Assembly: GCA_041642635.1 (NCBI GenBank)
Contig: JBEPWB010000031.1
Span: forward strand, 1 to 12,900
DNA: 12,900 bases
Reading direction: 5' to 3'
Origin: JAAZVM01 sp041642635
Lineage (GTDB): Bacteria > Patescibacteriota > Gracilibacteria > BD1-5 > UBA6164
Shown: positions 1-8,496 of the stretch, in pieces
How the letters are laid out: each line of letters begins with the position of its first letter
Numbering within the stretch: the stretch's first letter is position 1
Position numbers and translations under genes: made by a program
Notes under the pieces: model-generated
Seen by the model: the letters and a program-made list of their open reading frames with translations, nothing else
Database searches by the model: none
Told to the model about the DNA's origin: nothing

Positions 1-810
1 ATAATTTTTGTAAAAAATGAAAAATGAATAACAAAAACTAATAAAATCGATAATAAATATTGAAGATTTAACAAAATAATGATAAATCTAATATTCAAAA
101 ATGCTTCAATTTTCTTTTCTGATGCTGTTATTTTGGTGGAATGAGAAACTGAAAAAATCTCAATTCCAAATATTTATGAAAATACAGACTGGAAAAAATT
201 CACAAATTTTAAAGATAAAAATTTATCAAAAGAACAAAAACAAAATTATTTTAATCTAAACTCAAAAAATATTAGTGTAATTGATGTTTGATGAAAATGA
301 GCGCTCTATGAATGGTATATTTTTGCTTGCGAATTATTCGGATACCAAAACGTAATTGCTTTAATTGATAGAGATGAAAATTTTTATATCGATAGAGATA
401 TGATTATGAAATCAATTAGAAAAGTACACAAAGTCGGGCAAATATTTGAAAATGATTTCAAAGAATATAATTGGATAGTTTTGGATTGAGAATTTGAAAA
501 TTATTACAAAGTTGATTCTATAAAAACTTACATAATAAAAACGTTGAGTTCTAGAGCAGAAAAATTTTGAGAAGATTTTAGTCAAGAAAAATTTGATTTG
601 AGTCTAAAAAAACTTGATTCTAGATTGCAAAAATTAAAAAATTCAAAAAAAATCTCCAGTGAATATGAAAGATTATTTAATTGATATTTTAGGAAATACT
701 CAAAGCCTACAATTGCCTTTAATCTATCAACTTGGTTAACACAAAATAATTGATATGAAGAAAATTTGTTAAAAATTTTTGCTCAAATGATAGAAAAATT
801 CGATGAATAA
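1..810 (+). CDS. OLD-family-like ATP-dependent nuclease, C-terminal TOPRIM part (5' end outside window)
   Basis: The visible 269 residues, read with TGA as Gly, carry a TOPRIM fold signature: VILVEGETE at residues 43-51 (catalytic-type Glu47), VIALIDRDEN at 118-127 (the DxD pair Asp123/Asp125), and a further acidic stretch, VLDGEFEN, at 160-167. This arrangement matches the C-terminal nuclease domain of OLD-family proteins, which normally follows an ABC-type ATPase domain; that domain would lie upstream of the window and is not seen. The last ~100 residues are Lys/Glu-rich and helical. OLD proteins cleave or nick DNA, and some act in phage defence (for example GajA of Gabija), but no partner gene is visible downstream. 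The next gene is an unrelated transporter 43 nt away. The TOPRIM assignment is fairly secure; the OLD assignment rests on motif spacing and is less so. Confidence 0.8.
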
Positions 811-853
811 ATGAATAAGCAAATAATATTAAATCCTAAAAAAAATTAACTAT

Positions 854-2434
854 ATGCAAAATTCAAATATTCGTAGTGATAAAAAAACTTTGTTTGGTAT
901 AAAATCAAATCCTGTTGTGTCTCTATGATCTATTTTTATAATAATTTTATTAATAAGTGTGACAATAATTGCTGGTCCTGAAAAAATGTCAGAAATAATT
1001 AACAATATTCAAAAAAATATTTCTTGAAATTTTTGATGGATACTTGTTTGGGCGATGAATATTTTGTTATTTTTTGCGCTTTATCTAGGTTTTTGAAAAT
1101 TCAAAAATATGAAACTTGGATGACCAGAAGCAAAAACAGATTTTTCAACTGCTTGATGGTTTGCTATGCTATTTAGTGCGTGAATTTGAAGTTGATTATT
1201 ATTTTGGAGTGTTGCAGAACCAGTTCAACATTTTTTAGCAAATCCGTTTGTCAATAATTCTGCAAATCCAGAAACAGCAGCACAAACTGCAATGACACTT
1301 AGTTTTTTGCACTGGGGGCTTCACGGTTGGGCGCTTTTTGCAATAGTTGCCTTGGCACTTGCGTATTTTTCATTTAATAAATGACTTCCTTTAACAATTA
1401 GATCACTTTTTTATCCATTATTAGGTAAAAAAATATATTGACCAATATGAGATATAATTGATATTGTAGCTGTTACTTGAACAATTTTTTGACTAGCAAC
1501 TTCGCTTTGATTATGAGCAGATCAAATGTGAGCTTGAATAGAATATGTTTTTTGATTAGATAACTCTGTTATTTTACAAATAGCTTTGATTGCATGAATA
1601 ACTTGATTAGCGACACTTTCACTAATATTATGACTTGATAAATGAATTCGTAAACTTAGTGAAATAAATATGAAAATAGCTTTTACTCTGATGATGTTTT
1701 TGATAATTCTTTGACCAACAATGTTTTTGTTAAAATGATTTATTCAAAATGTGGGAGTATATTTAGCAGATTTTATAGCTCTTGGTTCTTGGGCAAATAC
1801 TTATGGGTGAGCTGAGAGCAAAACTTGGCAAAGTGCTAATACGATATTTTATTGGGCTTGGTGGATTTCTTGGTCACCATTTGTAGGTTTATTTATAGCT
1901 CGTATTTCTAGATGACGTACTTTTCAAGAATTTATTTTGTGAGTAATGTTAGTTCCAAGCATTGTTGTGTTTTTATGGTTCAGTGTTTTTGGATGAAGTG
2001 CTTTATTTCAAGAATTAGCCTGAAACAATATAGTTTCCCAAGCTGTAGCAAACGGACAAGTTTCAACAGCGATTTACAGAATGCTAGAACAATATCCTTT
2101 TGCAATAATTAGTTCATTAATAACAATTGTTTTGGTTGCTAGTTTTTTTGTTACTTCGTCTGATTCTTGATCATTTGTAGTTGACACACTAACTTCTGGT
2201 TGAAGATATGATTCACCAAAATGGCAAAAAATATTCTGGGCTTCTATGCAATGAATTGTTGCAAGTGTTTTATTAATAGCCTGATGACTTGATGCGCTAC
2301 AAACCGTAACAGTTTTAACCTGAATTCCCTTTTGAATAATTCTAATAGTTATGTGTTACAGTTTTTATAAATCACTAGAACAAGATAATAAATCAGTTGC
2401 TAAAAAAGTAGTAGACAAAATAAAAAATGATTAA
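854..2434 (+). CDS. BCCT family betaine/choline/carnitine-type transporter
   Basis: Complete 526-residue membrane protein of usual BCCT length, with about twelve hydrophobic segments. Family motifs are clear: KLGGPEAKTDFST after the first helices, the glycine-rich substrate stretch AGIGSGLLFWSVAEP (residues 109-123), SFLHWGLHGWALFA, GLATSLGLGADQMGAGI, the tryptophan-box segment YWAWWISWSPFVGLFIAR with Trp334, Trp336, Trp337 and Trp340, and TSSDSGSFVVDTLTSGG. The three glycines 110, 112 and 114 are all TGA codons, which is the best single proof of the recoding. BCCT proteins import quaternary ammonium osmolytes coupled to Na+ or H+, or exchange them; the substrate cannot be named from sequence alone. 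The start is the ATG after a short AT-rich leader with no clear Shine-Dalgarno. The C-terminus DKIKND lies in the 5' arm of the terminator hairpin. Confidence 0.95.
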
Positions 2435-2455
2435 CTAAAAGTTAATCATTTTTTT
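2422..2455 (+). terminator. Intrinsic terminator overlapping the BCCT stop codon
   Basis: Perfect hairpin: six A plus TGATTAAC (2422-2435), loop TAAAA, then GTTAATCA plus seven T (2441-2455). The left arm holds the last codons and the TAA stop of the transporter. A copy in reverse-complement orientation ends the next gene (3515-3547). The 22 bp starting GACAAAATAAAAAA (2414-2435) are also shared in direct orientation with 3507-3528. Confidence 0.85.
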
Positions 2456-2546
2456 GTGAGAAATAGTTTAATTAGACTCAATATTGATATTAAAAATAAA
2501 TTAAGTACAATTAAATATAATAATATTTTAATCCCATAAAAACAAT

Positions 2547-3527
2547 ATGAAATATTTAATAAAATTTACAATAATAATTTGTCTATTTTTTTCTTTAACA
2601 ATTTATTCTTATTGAAATTATGAACTAAGTTTTGATAATATTTTTGTTGAAAATATTGATAATTTTGAAAATTTTTGATTAGAATTAGATAGACATATTT
2701 CAAATAATGCATACAGAATTGATATTGAATTAAGAAAATGATTATCATGTAATATTAATGAATTATTATCAGTAAAAGAATTTAAAGACTTTAAAAAAAC
2801 AATAATTAAAAAACATACTAATTCAAAATTTAATGATTTAGATGATTTAAATGAAAAAATTGAAGATTTAGAAACAGAAGTTAAAACATTAGAAAGCGAA
2901 TTCATAAGTCTATGATATAATGATAGTATAAATGAATATGAAAAAGTTAGAGATGAAACTATATCAAAATATAAAATATATCTTTCTCATATAAATAACT
3001 TAAATAATATTGAAGAAGATTTATATGAATATCAAATTGCTTTACTTGATAACTGTAATGAAATTAAAAATAATTTTTTAAATGAAGAATTAAATATAAA
3101 AGAGAAAATAGAAATAATTGATTCAAATATAATTGAATTAAAAAATAATTTTAATAATAAAGAGGAATTTAATAATTTATTAAAAGAATCAGAAAATATT
3201 TTAGAAGAAATAAGTGAAAAATGATTAAATGATGATGAATTTAGAAATTTGAGAAATAAAATAGAAAATATAAAATCTGAAGCAGAAAAATACACAAAAA
3301 ATAATAAAGAAGAAAAAAATGATGAAAAAATAGCAAAATTAAGTGAACAAAAAAAATCTAAAATTAATAATATAATTGTAGTTTTAGAAAATAAAAATCC
3401 TAAACTTATAAATGATTTCTACAAATTAGTAGTAACTTTAAAGAATAATTATAAAGAATCTTCAAATAATTTTTTGATTTTAGAAGAGTTAGAAAAACAA
3501 TTAAACGACAAAATAAAAAATGATTAA
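2547..3527 (+). CDS. Exported or membrane-anchored coiled-coil protein of unknown function
   Basis: 326 residues when TGA is read as Gly; with a standard code only fragments appear. Residues 1-22 form a Lys-flanked hydrophobic signal sequence or anchor (MKYLIKFTIIICLFFSLTIY). The rest is almost entirely charged and helical, rich in Glu, Lys, Asn, Ile and Leu. Heptad-like stretches such as DLNEKIEDLETEVKTLESEF (about residues 95-114) suggest long coiled coils. There is no enzyme motif and I do not recognise a family. The gene follows the BCCT gene on the same strand after its terminator, with 112 nt between coding regions, and faces the minus-strand pilin unit. Composition is even more A-rich than its neighbours. 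It could be a periplasmic spacer or surface-filament component; this is inference only. Confidence 0.78.
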
Positions 3528-3547
3528 CTTTTAGTTAATCATTTTTT
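3515..3547. terminator. Bidirectional hairpin terminator between convergent genes
   Basis: Six A plus TGATTAAC (3515-3528), loop TTTTA, GTTAATCA plus six T (3534-3547). The loop is the reverse complement of the TAAAA loop in the hairpin at 2422-2455, so the two 33-bp elements form an exact inverted repeat pair. The left arm contains the TAA stop of the coiled-coil gene; the right T-tract reaches the stop codon of the minus-strand pilin-like gene (3546-3548). It has A and T tracts on both sides and so can end transcripts from both directions. Confidence 0.85.
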
Positions 3548-4838
3548 ATTTTCTTAGTTTATCAGAAAATAATTCTATTCAGCTTGAAGTTAGTGCTTTT
3601 TTAAATAAATATACTTCATCTATATTTCATACAAAATTTGTATCATTGAATCATCTCCTTCAAATATAAATAGTATTTGAATTTGGATTAAAGTTAGTTA
3701 CATTTTGTCATAATTCTTCATCTCAAAGTATTCAGTTACTATAAATTCTAGAAATTTTGCTTGAATCGTCGTATGTATAAGCTGAAATATTCCATTTTCA
3801 TAATTGATTATCTTTATCTGAAATAGTCAAATCTGCAGTTCATAAATTATATGCTGATCAATATACTCTTCATGTAGTTGAAGTAATTGATAAATTATAT
3901 GCTTCGTTTAAAAAAAATAATCATTTTCATTTATTATCAACATCTGATTTATGAGAAATAATTATTGTATATCAATTATTTAATGACCAACTAACACTTC
4001 AGGTATTTGTCAATTCTGTTTTTAAATACGATCAACTATCTGATAAATTTATATAACTTCAATTTATTTTTTCTCATATTGATAATATTTTTGAATCTCA
4101 TTCAATAGATAAATGATTATTATTATAGCTTTTATCTTCAATATATAATTTTCAATTTTGAATTATTATATCTTCCATATTCCAATATCAAACCAAATTA
4201 TCATCACTTTCAAATCTATTCGATAAATATGAATAGTAACTAATCATATCACTTCAACCTCCACTTAATGATTTAGAATTATAATACAAATTAAATATAT
4301 TGCTATTTGTAGATAAGTCTATATTTGATCCGGATAAATTTACTGGTTTACTTTCATTGTCTGTAAGTATTCAAATAGAACTACCTCTAGTTTTGATTAT
4401 TCATTCTTCATATACATTTGCATATGTTTGATTAAATAAATTGTTAGAAGAACCATTTTCTAAATAATAAAGTATATCAAATTTATTTTTACTTTTATTT
4501 AGTGAATATGTATAAGGAATATTAGTAATTGGGTCAAGTAAATCTCATTGATATCATAAATTTCAAAGAGTTTTTTGTTTCAATACTCATTGATATGTAA
4601 AAATAATTGGTCACTTTTTTATTTCAATATAATCATCTGGTATAGGATAATTATCGTTTTTTATCATGTAAATTCACATTAGACTTTCTATATTTCTTAC
4701 ATCACTTAATCTTTTAGAATTTCTAGCGTCCCTACTATATCATTGGATACTTATAAAAGCAATAGTTCAAAGTATTGATAGAATTGTTATGACCACGATT
4801 AACTCAACTAGAGTAAATCATTTTATTATTTTTTTCAT
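3546..4838 (-). CDS. Type IV prepilin-like protein with C-terminal LamG-like domain
   Basis: 430 residues. The N-terminus MKKIIKGFTLVELIVVITIL is a textbook class III prepilin signal: a short basic leader, cleavage expected between Gly7 and Phe8, Glu12 (Glu5 of the mature protein), then a hydrophobic helix. Residues 36-128 look like a pseudopilin globular region, with RNSKRLSDVRNIESLM, NDNYPIPDDY and LLDPITNIPYTYSL. Residues ~215-420 resemble a concanavalin/LamG jelly roll: LVGYWNMED near 215-223, and near the end YIGRRGFNDTNFVGNIDEVYL, the usual closing strands of LamG-type domains. The protein would need a prepilin peptidase (not in this window) and would display a carbohydrate- or protein-binding domain on a pilus or at the membrane. 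It starts 3 nt after the M23 peptidase stop, so the two are surely co-transcribed. No Shine-Dalgarno is seen. Confidence 0.94.
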
Positions 4839-4841
4839 ATT

Positions 4842-5903
4842 TTAATTTTTAAAAATAAAATTTTTAGATTTTCAATTTATATCTGTTATAGTTATATTTT
4901 TAAGACTATCTATATCATAAAGAGTAAAAATTATCTCATACATGTTTGAACTAGAATTAAATTTTAAGGGGGTTATCTCTATTCAATCATATAGATTATT
5001 ATCAATATCATTAAATGGTATTCATATCCTATTATTAAAATCAATTACTTTGATTCATCATATATACTCGAATTTTATTTTATTAAAATCAAGTTCATTC
5101 CTATATGAGTAAACTTTTACTTTTATGGGAGATCAATTTGATAATATTTCTAGATGAGTAGTATCTAAATCTTCATAATTCAAAAAAATATAAGGATTTA
5201 TATGAGGATCTCAATTCTCAGTTATTTTTTTAGAACAGTTTAAATCAGGATTTCTTAATTGATATTCTCTTGAACAAGTTACTCAGACTCTAATTTCAAA
5301 ATGTACGTGGTTAAATCAAGTAGTTCATGTTTGTCATAAAGTTCAAATATTGTCACCTTTTTTAACAAAAATCTTTCAGTTTTCATTTTTATATTTCTGA
5401 TATAATTCTTCATTTATTGAATCCAAATGCATATATAAAGAATATATTGTATAATATTTTTCATTATGAAAATCAAAAGGCTTATCAAGAGTATGTTTTA
5501 TAATTACTGTAGTTCATCAATTGGTATAGGGATTTCACTCTTCTCATTCTATATACATTCTATATATTTCTCAATCAGCAATAGTTAATACATCAGCTCA
5601 TTTTTCTCAATGTATATCAATTCAACGATGAAAATCATATCTATATCACTCTGAAGCTTTTAATCTTGGTCAAAATCATGAACTAATAGTATAATTATTT
5701 ACAGGAAAAACAGTATCCAAATAAACATCTTTCACAGCAATATCATTCTCAATCGCATTATCATTGTTAGCGAGATTTAAATCTTGATTTGTAAGCTCCT
5801 TATTTACATCTACTTTTTCTTCAATGAAAAAATAATATAAAAAAAGTATAAGTATTATTAATATTAATAAAAACTTTATAAAATTAAGAATGAAATATTG
5901 CAT
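4842..5903 (-). CDS. M23 (LytM-type) metallopeptidase, membrane-anchored
   Basis: 353 residues. Residues 3-26 form one N-terminal membrane helix, followed by an Asn/Asp-rich linker. The peptidase domain begins near residue 73: SSGFGPRLKASEGYRYDFHRGIDIH has the zinc ligands His92 and Asp96, YSLYMHL has His159, and NHVHFEIR has the HxH pair His199/His201. All metal and catalytic positions of active LytM enzymes are present, so it probably cleaves peptidoglycan cross-bridges outside the membrane. Residues after ~245 (DTTHLEIL onward) form an unassigned, probably beta-rich C-terminal region. It is first in a unit with the pilin-like gene and is divergent from the DUF302 gene. It could serve the cell's own wall remodelling or act on a neighbour's wall; sequence does not decide. 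The ATG start gives a sensible anchor but has no Shine-Dalgarno. Confidence 0.93.
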
Positions 5904-5941
5904 ATATTTTTATATAAAATAATAAGGTCTATTATAAATAA

Positions 5942-5975
5942 ATAATTAATAAAATTTGATAATTTTATTAATTAT
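5942..5975. repeat. 15-bp perfect palindrome in divergent intergenic region
   Basis: Arms 5942-5956 (ATAATTAATAAAATT) and 5961-5975 are exact reverse complements around a TGAT spacer. It lies upstream of the M23-pilin unit and of the divergent DUF302 promoter, the usual place for a shared operator. It is made wholly of A and T apart from the spacer G, so it may instead be an AT-rich hairpin with no regulator. Confidence 0.55.
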
Positions 5976-6019
5976 AAAAAAATATATATATATTCAAAAA
6001 GATTTGTTTATTTTTATAT

Positions 6020-6047
6020 TTGAAAAATATTTTGATTAACGTATAAT
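6020..6047 (+). promoter_or_regulatory. Sigma70-type promoter for the DUF302 gene
   Basis: TTGAAA at 6020-6025 and consensus TATAAT at 6042-6047, spaced 16 bp, lie ~119 nt before the DUF302 start. The leader would be long; another AT-rich -10-like stretch (TATTATAC near 6076) could serve as a nearer start. Confidence 0.45.
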
Positions 6048-6152
6048 ACGATAATAGGTTAATTAAATTTAAACTATATTATACATTTTTATCTCAGAGT
6101 AGAGCCAAATTTATAATATAATTTTTGAACCAATGACAAAATACTGATATAC

Positions 6153-6158
6153 AAAGGA
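6153..6158 (+). promoter_or_regulatory. Ribosome binding site of the DUF302 gene
   Basis: AAAGGA sits 7 nt before the ATG at 6166 and supports that start. It is the only convincing Shine-Dalgarno among the starts visible in the window. Confidence 0.65.
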
Positions 6159-6165
6159 AACTAGT

Positions 6166-6519
6166 ATGAAATTTAATGATGCAGTTAGTAAATTAAAATC
6201 TACTTTATCAGAAGAATGATTTTGAGTATTAACTCAAATTGATATAAAATCAACGATTAAAGAAAAACTTTGAGAAGACTTAGATGATTATATTATCCTT
6301 TGAGCATGTAACCCAAAAATAGCCTACGAAGCATTACAAAAAGAAAAAGAAATATGATTATTACTTCCTTGCAACGTTATTATTTATAATAATAATTGAA
6401 AAATATTTATATCTTCTATTTTACCTACTGTAGCAATGGATTCAATTAATGATAAAAAAATTTTAGAAATCTCTAAAATTGCTGAAGATAAATTAATCAG
6501 AGCAATTGATAATGTTTAA
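6166..6519 (+). CDS. DUF302 domain protein
   Basis: 117 residues covering essentially one whole DUF302 domain. Characteristic motifs are GFGVLTQIDIKSTIKEKLG (residues 18-36), YIILGACNPKIAYEALQKE (42-60) and IGLLLPCNVIIY (63-74), with the two conserved cysteines Cys48 and Cys69. No signal peptide, so it is probably cytoplasmic. The family is widespread and has no settled biochemical role; the paired Cys suggest redox or metal/sulfur chemistry, which is inference. It is a single-gene unit, divergent from the M23-pilin pair, with its own promoter and Shine-Dalgarno. No clear hairpin terminator follows in 6520-6660, a stretch where I see no gene. Confidence 0.93.
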
Positions 6520-6666
6520 TAAAAACAAGGTATTTAATATAATATACTTTTAATGAAGAATTTAGCAATTAATATAATTTAACTTAAGTTATTGATAAAC
6601 ATAACAATATGTGGATAATATAAATATTTATTAATCAGTCCCCCCAAAGCGGAATGAAAAAATAAT

Positions 6667-6704
6667 AAAAAGCTGGATTACGGTGCAACGTAATCCAGCT
6701 TTTT
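6667..6704 (-). terminator. Terminator of tRNA-Lys
   Basis: Perfect 16-bp stem: five A plus GCTGGATTACG (6667-6682) pairs with CGTAATCCAGC plus five T (6689-6704), with a 6-nt loop. It lies 15 nt beyond the CCA end of the tRNA on the minus strand. Its A/T tracts are symmetric, so it may also stop plus-strand transcripts coming from the DUF302 gene. Confidence 0.88.
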
Positions 6705-6719
6705 GCTTTATTATAGATT

Positions 6720-6795
6720 TGGTGGGTCATCCGGGGCTCGAACCCAGGACCTTCTCCTTAAAAGGGAGCTGCTCTACCAACTGAGCTAATGACCC
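6720..6795 (-). tRNA. tRNA-Lys (anticodon UUU)
   Basis: Full 76-nt cloverleaf: acceptor GGGTCAT/ATGACCC, D-stem GCTC/GAGC, anticodon loop CTTTTAA with anticodon TTT, T-loop TTCGAGC, discriminator A and an encoded CCA end. The anticodon stem has a G27-A43 mismatch at its base; otherwise all stems pair. It decodes AAA/AAG, the dominant lysine codons in these A-rich genes. It has its own promoter and terminator and stands alone between the DUF302 gene and truB. Confidence 0.98.
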
Positions 6796-6817
6796 TTGTA
6801 TTTTCTAAAGCTCGTGT

Positions 6818-6845
6818 ATTGTAGTTAAAAAAATTAGTATTGCAA
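6818..6845 (-). promoter_or_regulatory. Promoter of tRNA-Lys
   Basis: On the minus strand, TTGCAA (6840-6845) and TACAAT (6818-6823) with a 16-bp spacer stand 22 nt upstream of the tRNA 5' end, a typical distance for a stable-RNA promoter. Confidence 0.6.
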
Positions 6846-6877
6846 ATTTTTTTTTGACTTTTTTAGCTTTTTTTGGG

Positions 6878-6922
6878 TTTTTACCAATTTTTAGCTTTTT
6901 AATAACCAAAAATTGGTAAAAA
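6878..6922. repeat. 15-bp inverted repeat just after truB
   Basis: TTTTTACCAATTTTT (6878-6892) and its exact reverse complement (6908-6922) flank a 15-nt loop, one base beyond the truB stop. There is no T-tract after the stem on either strand, so it is not a classic terminator. It probably forms the 3' end hairpin of the lepB-truB mRNA or a weak terminator. Confidence 0.6.
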
Positions 6923-6923
6923 G

Positions 6924-7787
6924 TTATATTTTACGGATAGCTTGAATATATTCTCAATTGTATTCTATAACATTTGTTATATTATTTCAATCAAAAACAA
7001 ATAATTTTTTTCATACTGGATAATCAAAGTCTCAATATGCTTGTAATCAATTATCTACTTTTTTTTGAATATTTTCTGGTAAAATCACAAAATCTTCTGG
7101 GTTAAATAATTCTTTTTCTTCTAAAAAATTATCTGGGTTAAAATTTTCCAAATTTTGAGCAAGTGAAATATTAATATTTCAGACTTTTGTTCTCCTTAGT
7201 TTTGTAACATATCATCCAGTTCATAAAATATCTCATAAATCCGAAGCAATTGATCTCACATAAGTTCAAGCAGAGACCTCTGCTCTCAGAGATAATTTTG
7301 GGTAATTAAAATCTAGTATTTCAATACTAAAAATATTAGAGGTCCTAGGTTTTATTTCGACTTGTTTTCATTCTCTGGCAAGTTCGTAAGCTTTTTTTCA
7401 ATTAATTTTTAGAGCACTGTATTTTGGCGGTATTTGAGTTATTTCTCAAGTAAATTTTTCTTTTATAATTTTATCTATTTTTTCAAAAGTTAACTCTTTT
7501 TTGTATTTTTTTTGTAATTTTTCATCCAAATATTTAACAGGTTCTCCTAAATCATAAGAATCTGTTGTTCAATCAAGACTAACCTCAAATTCATAAGTTT
7601 TTTTGTCCTTTTCAAAATATGGAATAAGTTTTGTATAGCTTCAAATAGCAATTAAAAGACCTCCTGTTGCCAGAGGGTCTAGAGTTCAAGTATGTCACAT
7701 TTTTGAAGTATTTAATTTTTTTCTCAAAATTCTAATAACATCAAAACTACTGATATTCAAAGGTTTATCTATGTAATAAAATTTCAT
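6924..7787 (-). CDS. truB: tRNA pseudouridine(55) synthase TruB
   Basis: 287 residues, close to the usual TruB length. The enzyme converts U55 in the T-loop of most tRNAs to pseudouridine. Motifs: KMGHTGTLDPLATGGLLIAIG at residues 29-49, with catalytic Asp37; KTYEFEVSLDGTTDSYD; QIPPKYSALKINGKKAYELAREG; and AGTYVRSIASDLGDILGTGGYVTKLRRTKVG. The glycines in GHTG are TGA codons. The C-terminal ~80 residues form a degenerate PUA-like region. It is the second gene of a unit with signal peptidase I, only 5 nt downstream of its stop; the start has an A-rich leader and no Shine-Dalgarno. The tRNA-Lys encoded next door carries a normal TTC T-loop, so it is a plausible substrate. Confidence 0.97.
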
Positions 7788-7792
7788 ATTTT

Positions 7793-8464
7793 TTACAAAT
7801 TATCATAATCAAAAGTAGATGGTGAAGAGAAAAATCTAGGTTTTGTTTCTATTCAAAGATTTGGTTGAATAAAAGAAAATCTTTGAAAGTTAAAATATCA
7901 TAAATCTATAATAAGTTTTCAAACAATATCACTTTCAGAAATAAATTCTTCTCTATCTCTACAGCTAACAAAACATTCTCTTGAATCAGTTGAATGATTC
8001 CTATTGTCTCAAAGAACAAAATATTGGTCTTCTCAAAGATTATACTCTATCGCTTCCCTGTTTGATCATACATAAGTATATCAATTATTTTCAACATTTA
8101 AATAATCTTCTTCCAACATTACAAAATCTTGTGCTCATTCAGGTTTTACATAAATTTCTCATCATTCTATTCTAAGAGTATCACCCGGAATTCAAATAAC
8201 TCTTTTTAAGAAATATTTTTTATCATTTCATAAATTAGGCTCAAAAACAACAACATCTCATCTATCAGGATCAGAAAAATAATAACTAAGTCTATCAACT
8301 ATTATAAATTCTCTATCATAATAAGAAGAATACATTGATTGTCAGCTAATTTGAAAAGGCATAGCAACAAAAGTTCTAATAATTACCACAATTATAATTA
8401 TGATTAATAAATCTTTGAAAAAATTTATTACCTCAGAAGTATTCATTTTTTTATTTAAATCCAT
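7793..8464 (-). CDS. lepB: Signal peptidase I
   Basis: 223 residues. It removes signal peptides from exported proteins at the outer face of the membrane. One N-terminal membrane helix (about residues 16-34) is followed by box B ISGQSMYSS with catalytic Ser43, box D YFLKRVIGIPGDTL with the general base Lys87, and box E LGDNRNHSTDSR (residues 151-162). The Pro that usually follows SMx is Ser here. An internal ATG at residue 7 (8446) is an alternative start; the longer form adds a Lys-rich N-terminus. The stop is 5 nt from truB, giving an operon. The gene lies after the terminator of the PKD protein gene, so it needs its own promoter. Confidence 0.95.
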
Positions 8465-8496
8465 TATTTTTTATATAAATTAAAAGTATTTAGCTA

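Noticed and set aside
811..849. Twelve-codon ORF starting right after the TOPRIM gene stop.
   Set aside because: Too short, no ribosome binding site and no sign of conservation; more likely leader sequence of the BCCT gene.
2566..3295. Minus-strand open frames opposite the coiled-coil gene.
   Set aside because: Ser/Phe/Leu-rich antisense of an A-rich coding strand; the plus strand gives a signal sequence plus regular helical protein and a terminator.
6620..6660. C-run patch AGTCCCCCCAAAGCGG in AT-rich DNA; on the minus strand GGGGGGACTGATT faintly recalls the start of tmRNA.
   Set aside because: No following tmRNA features (no TTCGAC segment, tag frame, T-arm or CCA end), and no stable hairpin.
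6878..6922. Inverted repeat after truB as an intrinsic terminator.
   Set aside because: The stem is perfect but neither strand has a T-tract after it, so it is listed only as an inverted repeat.
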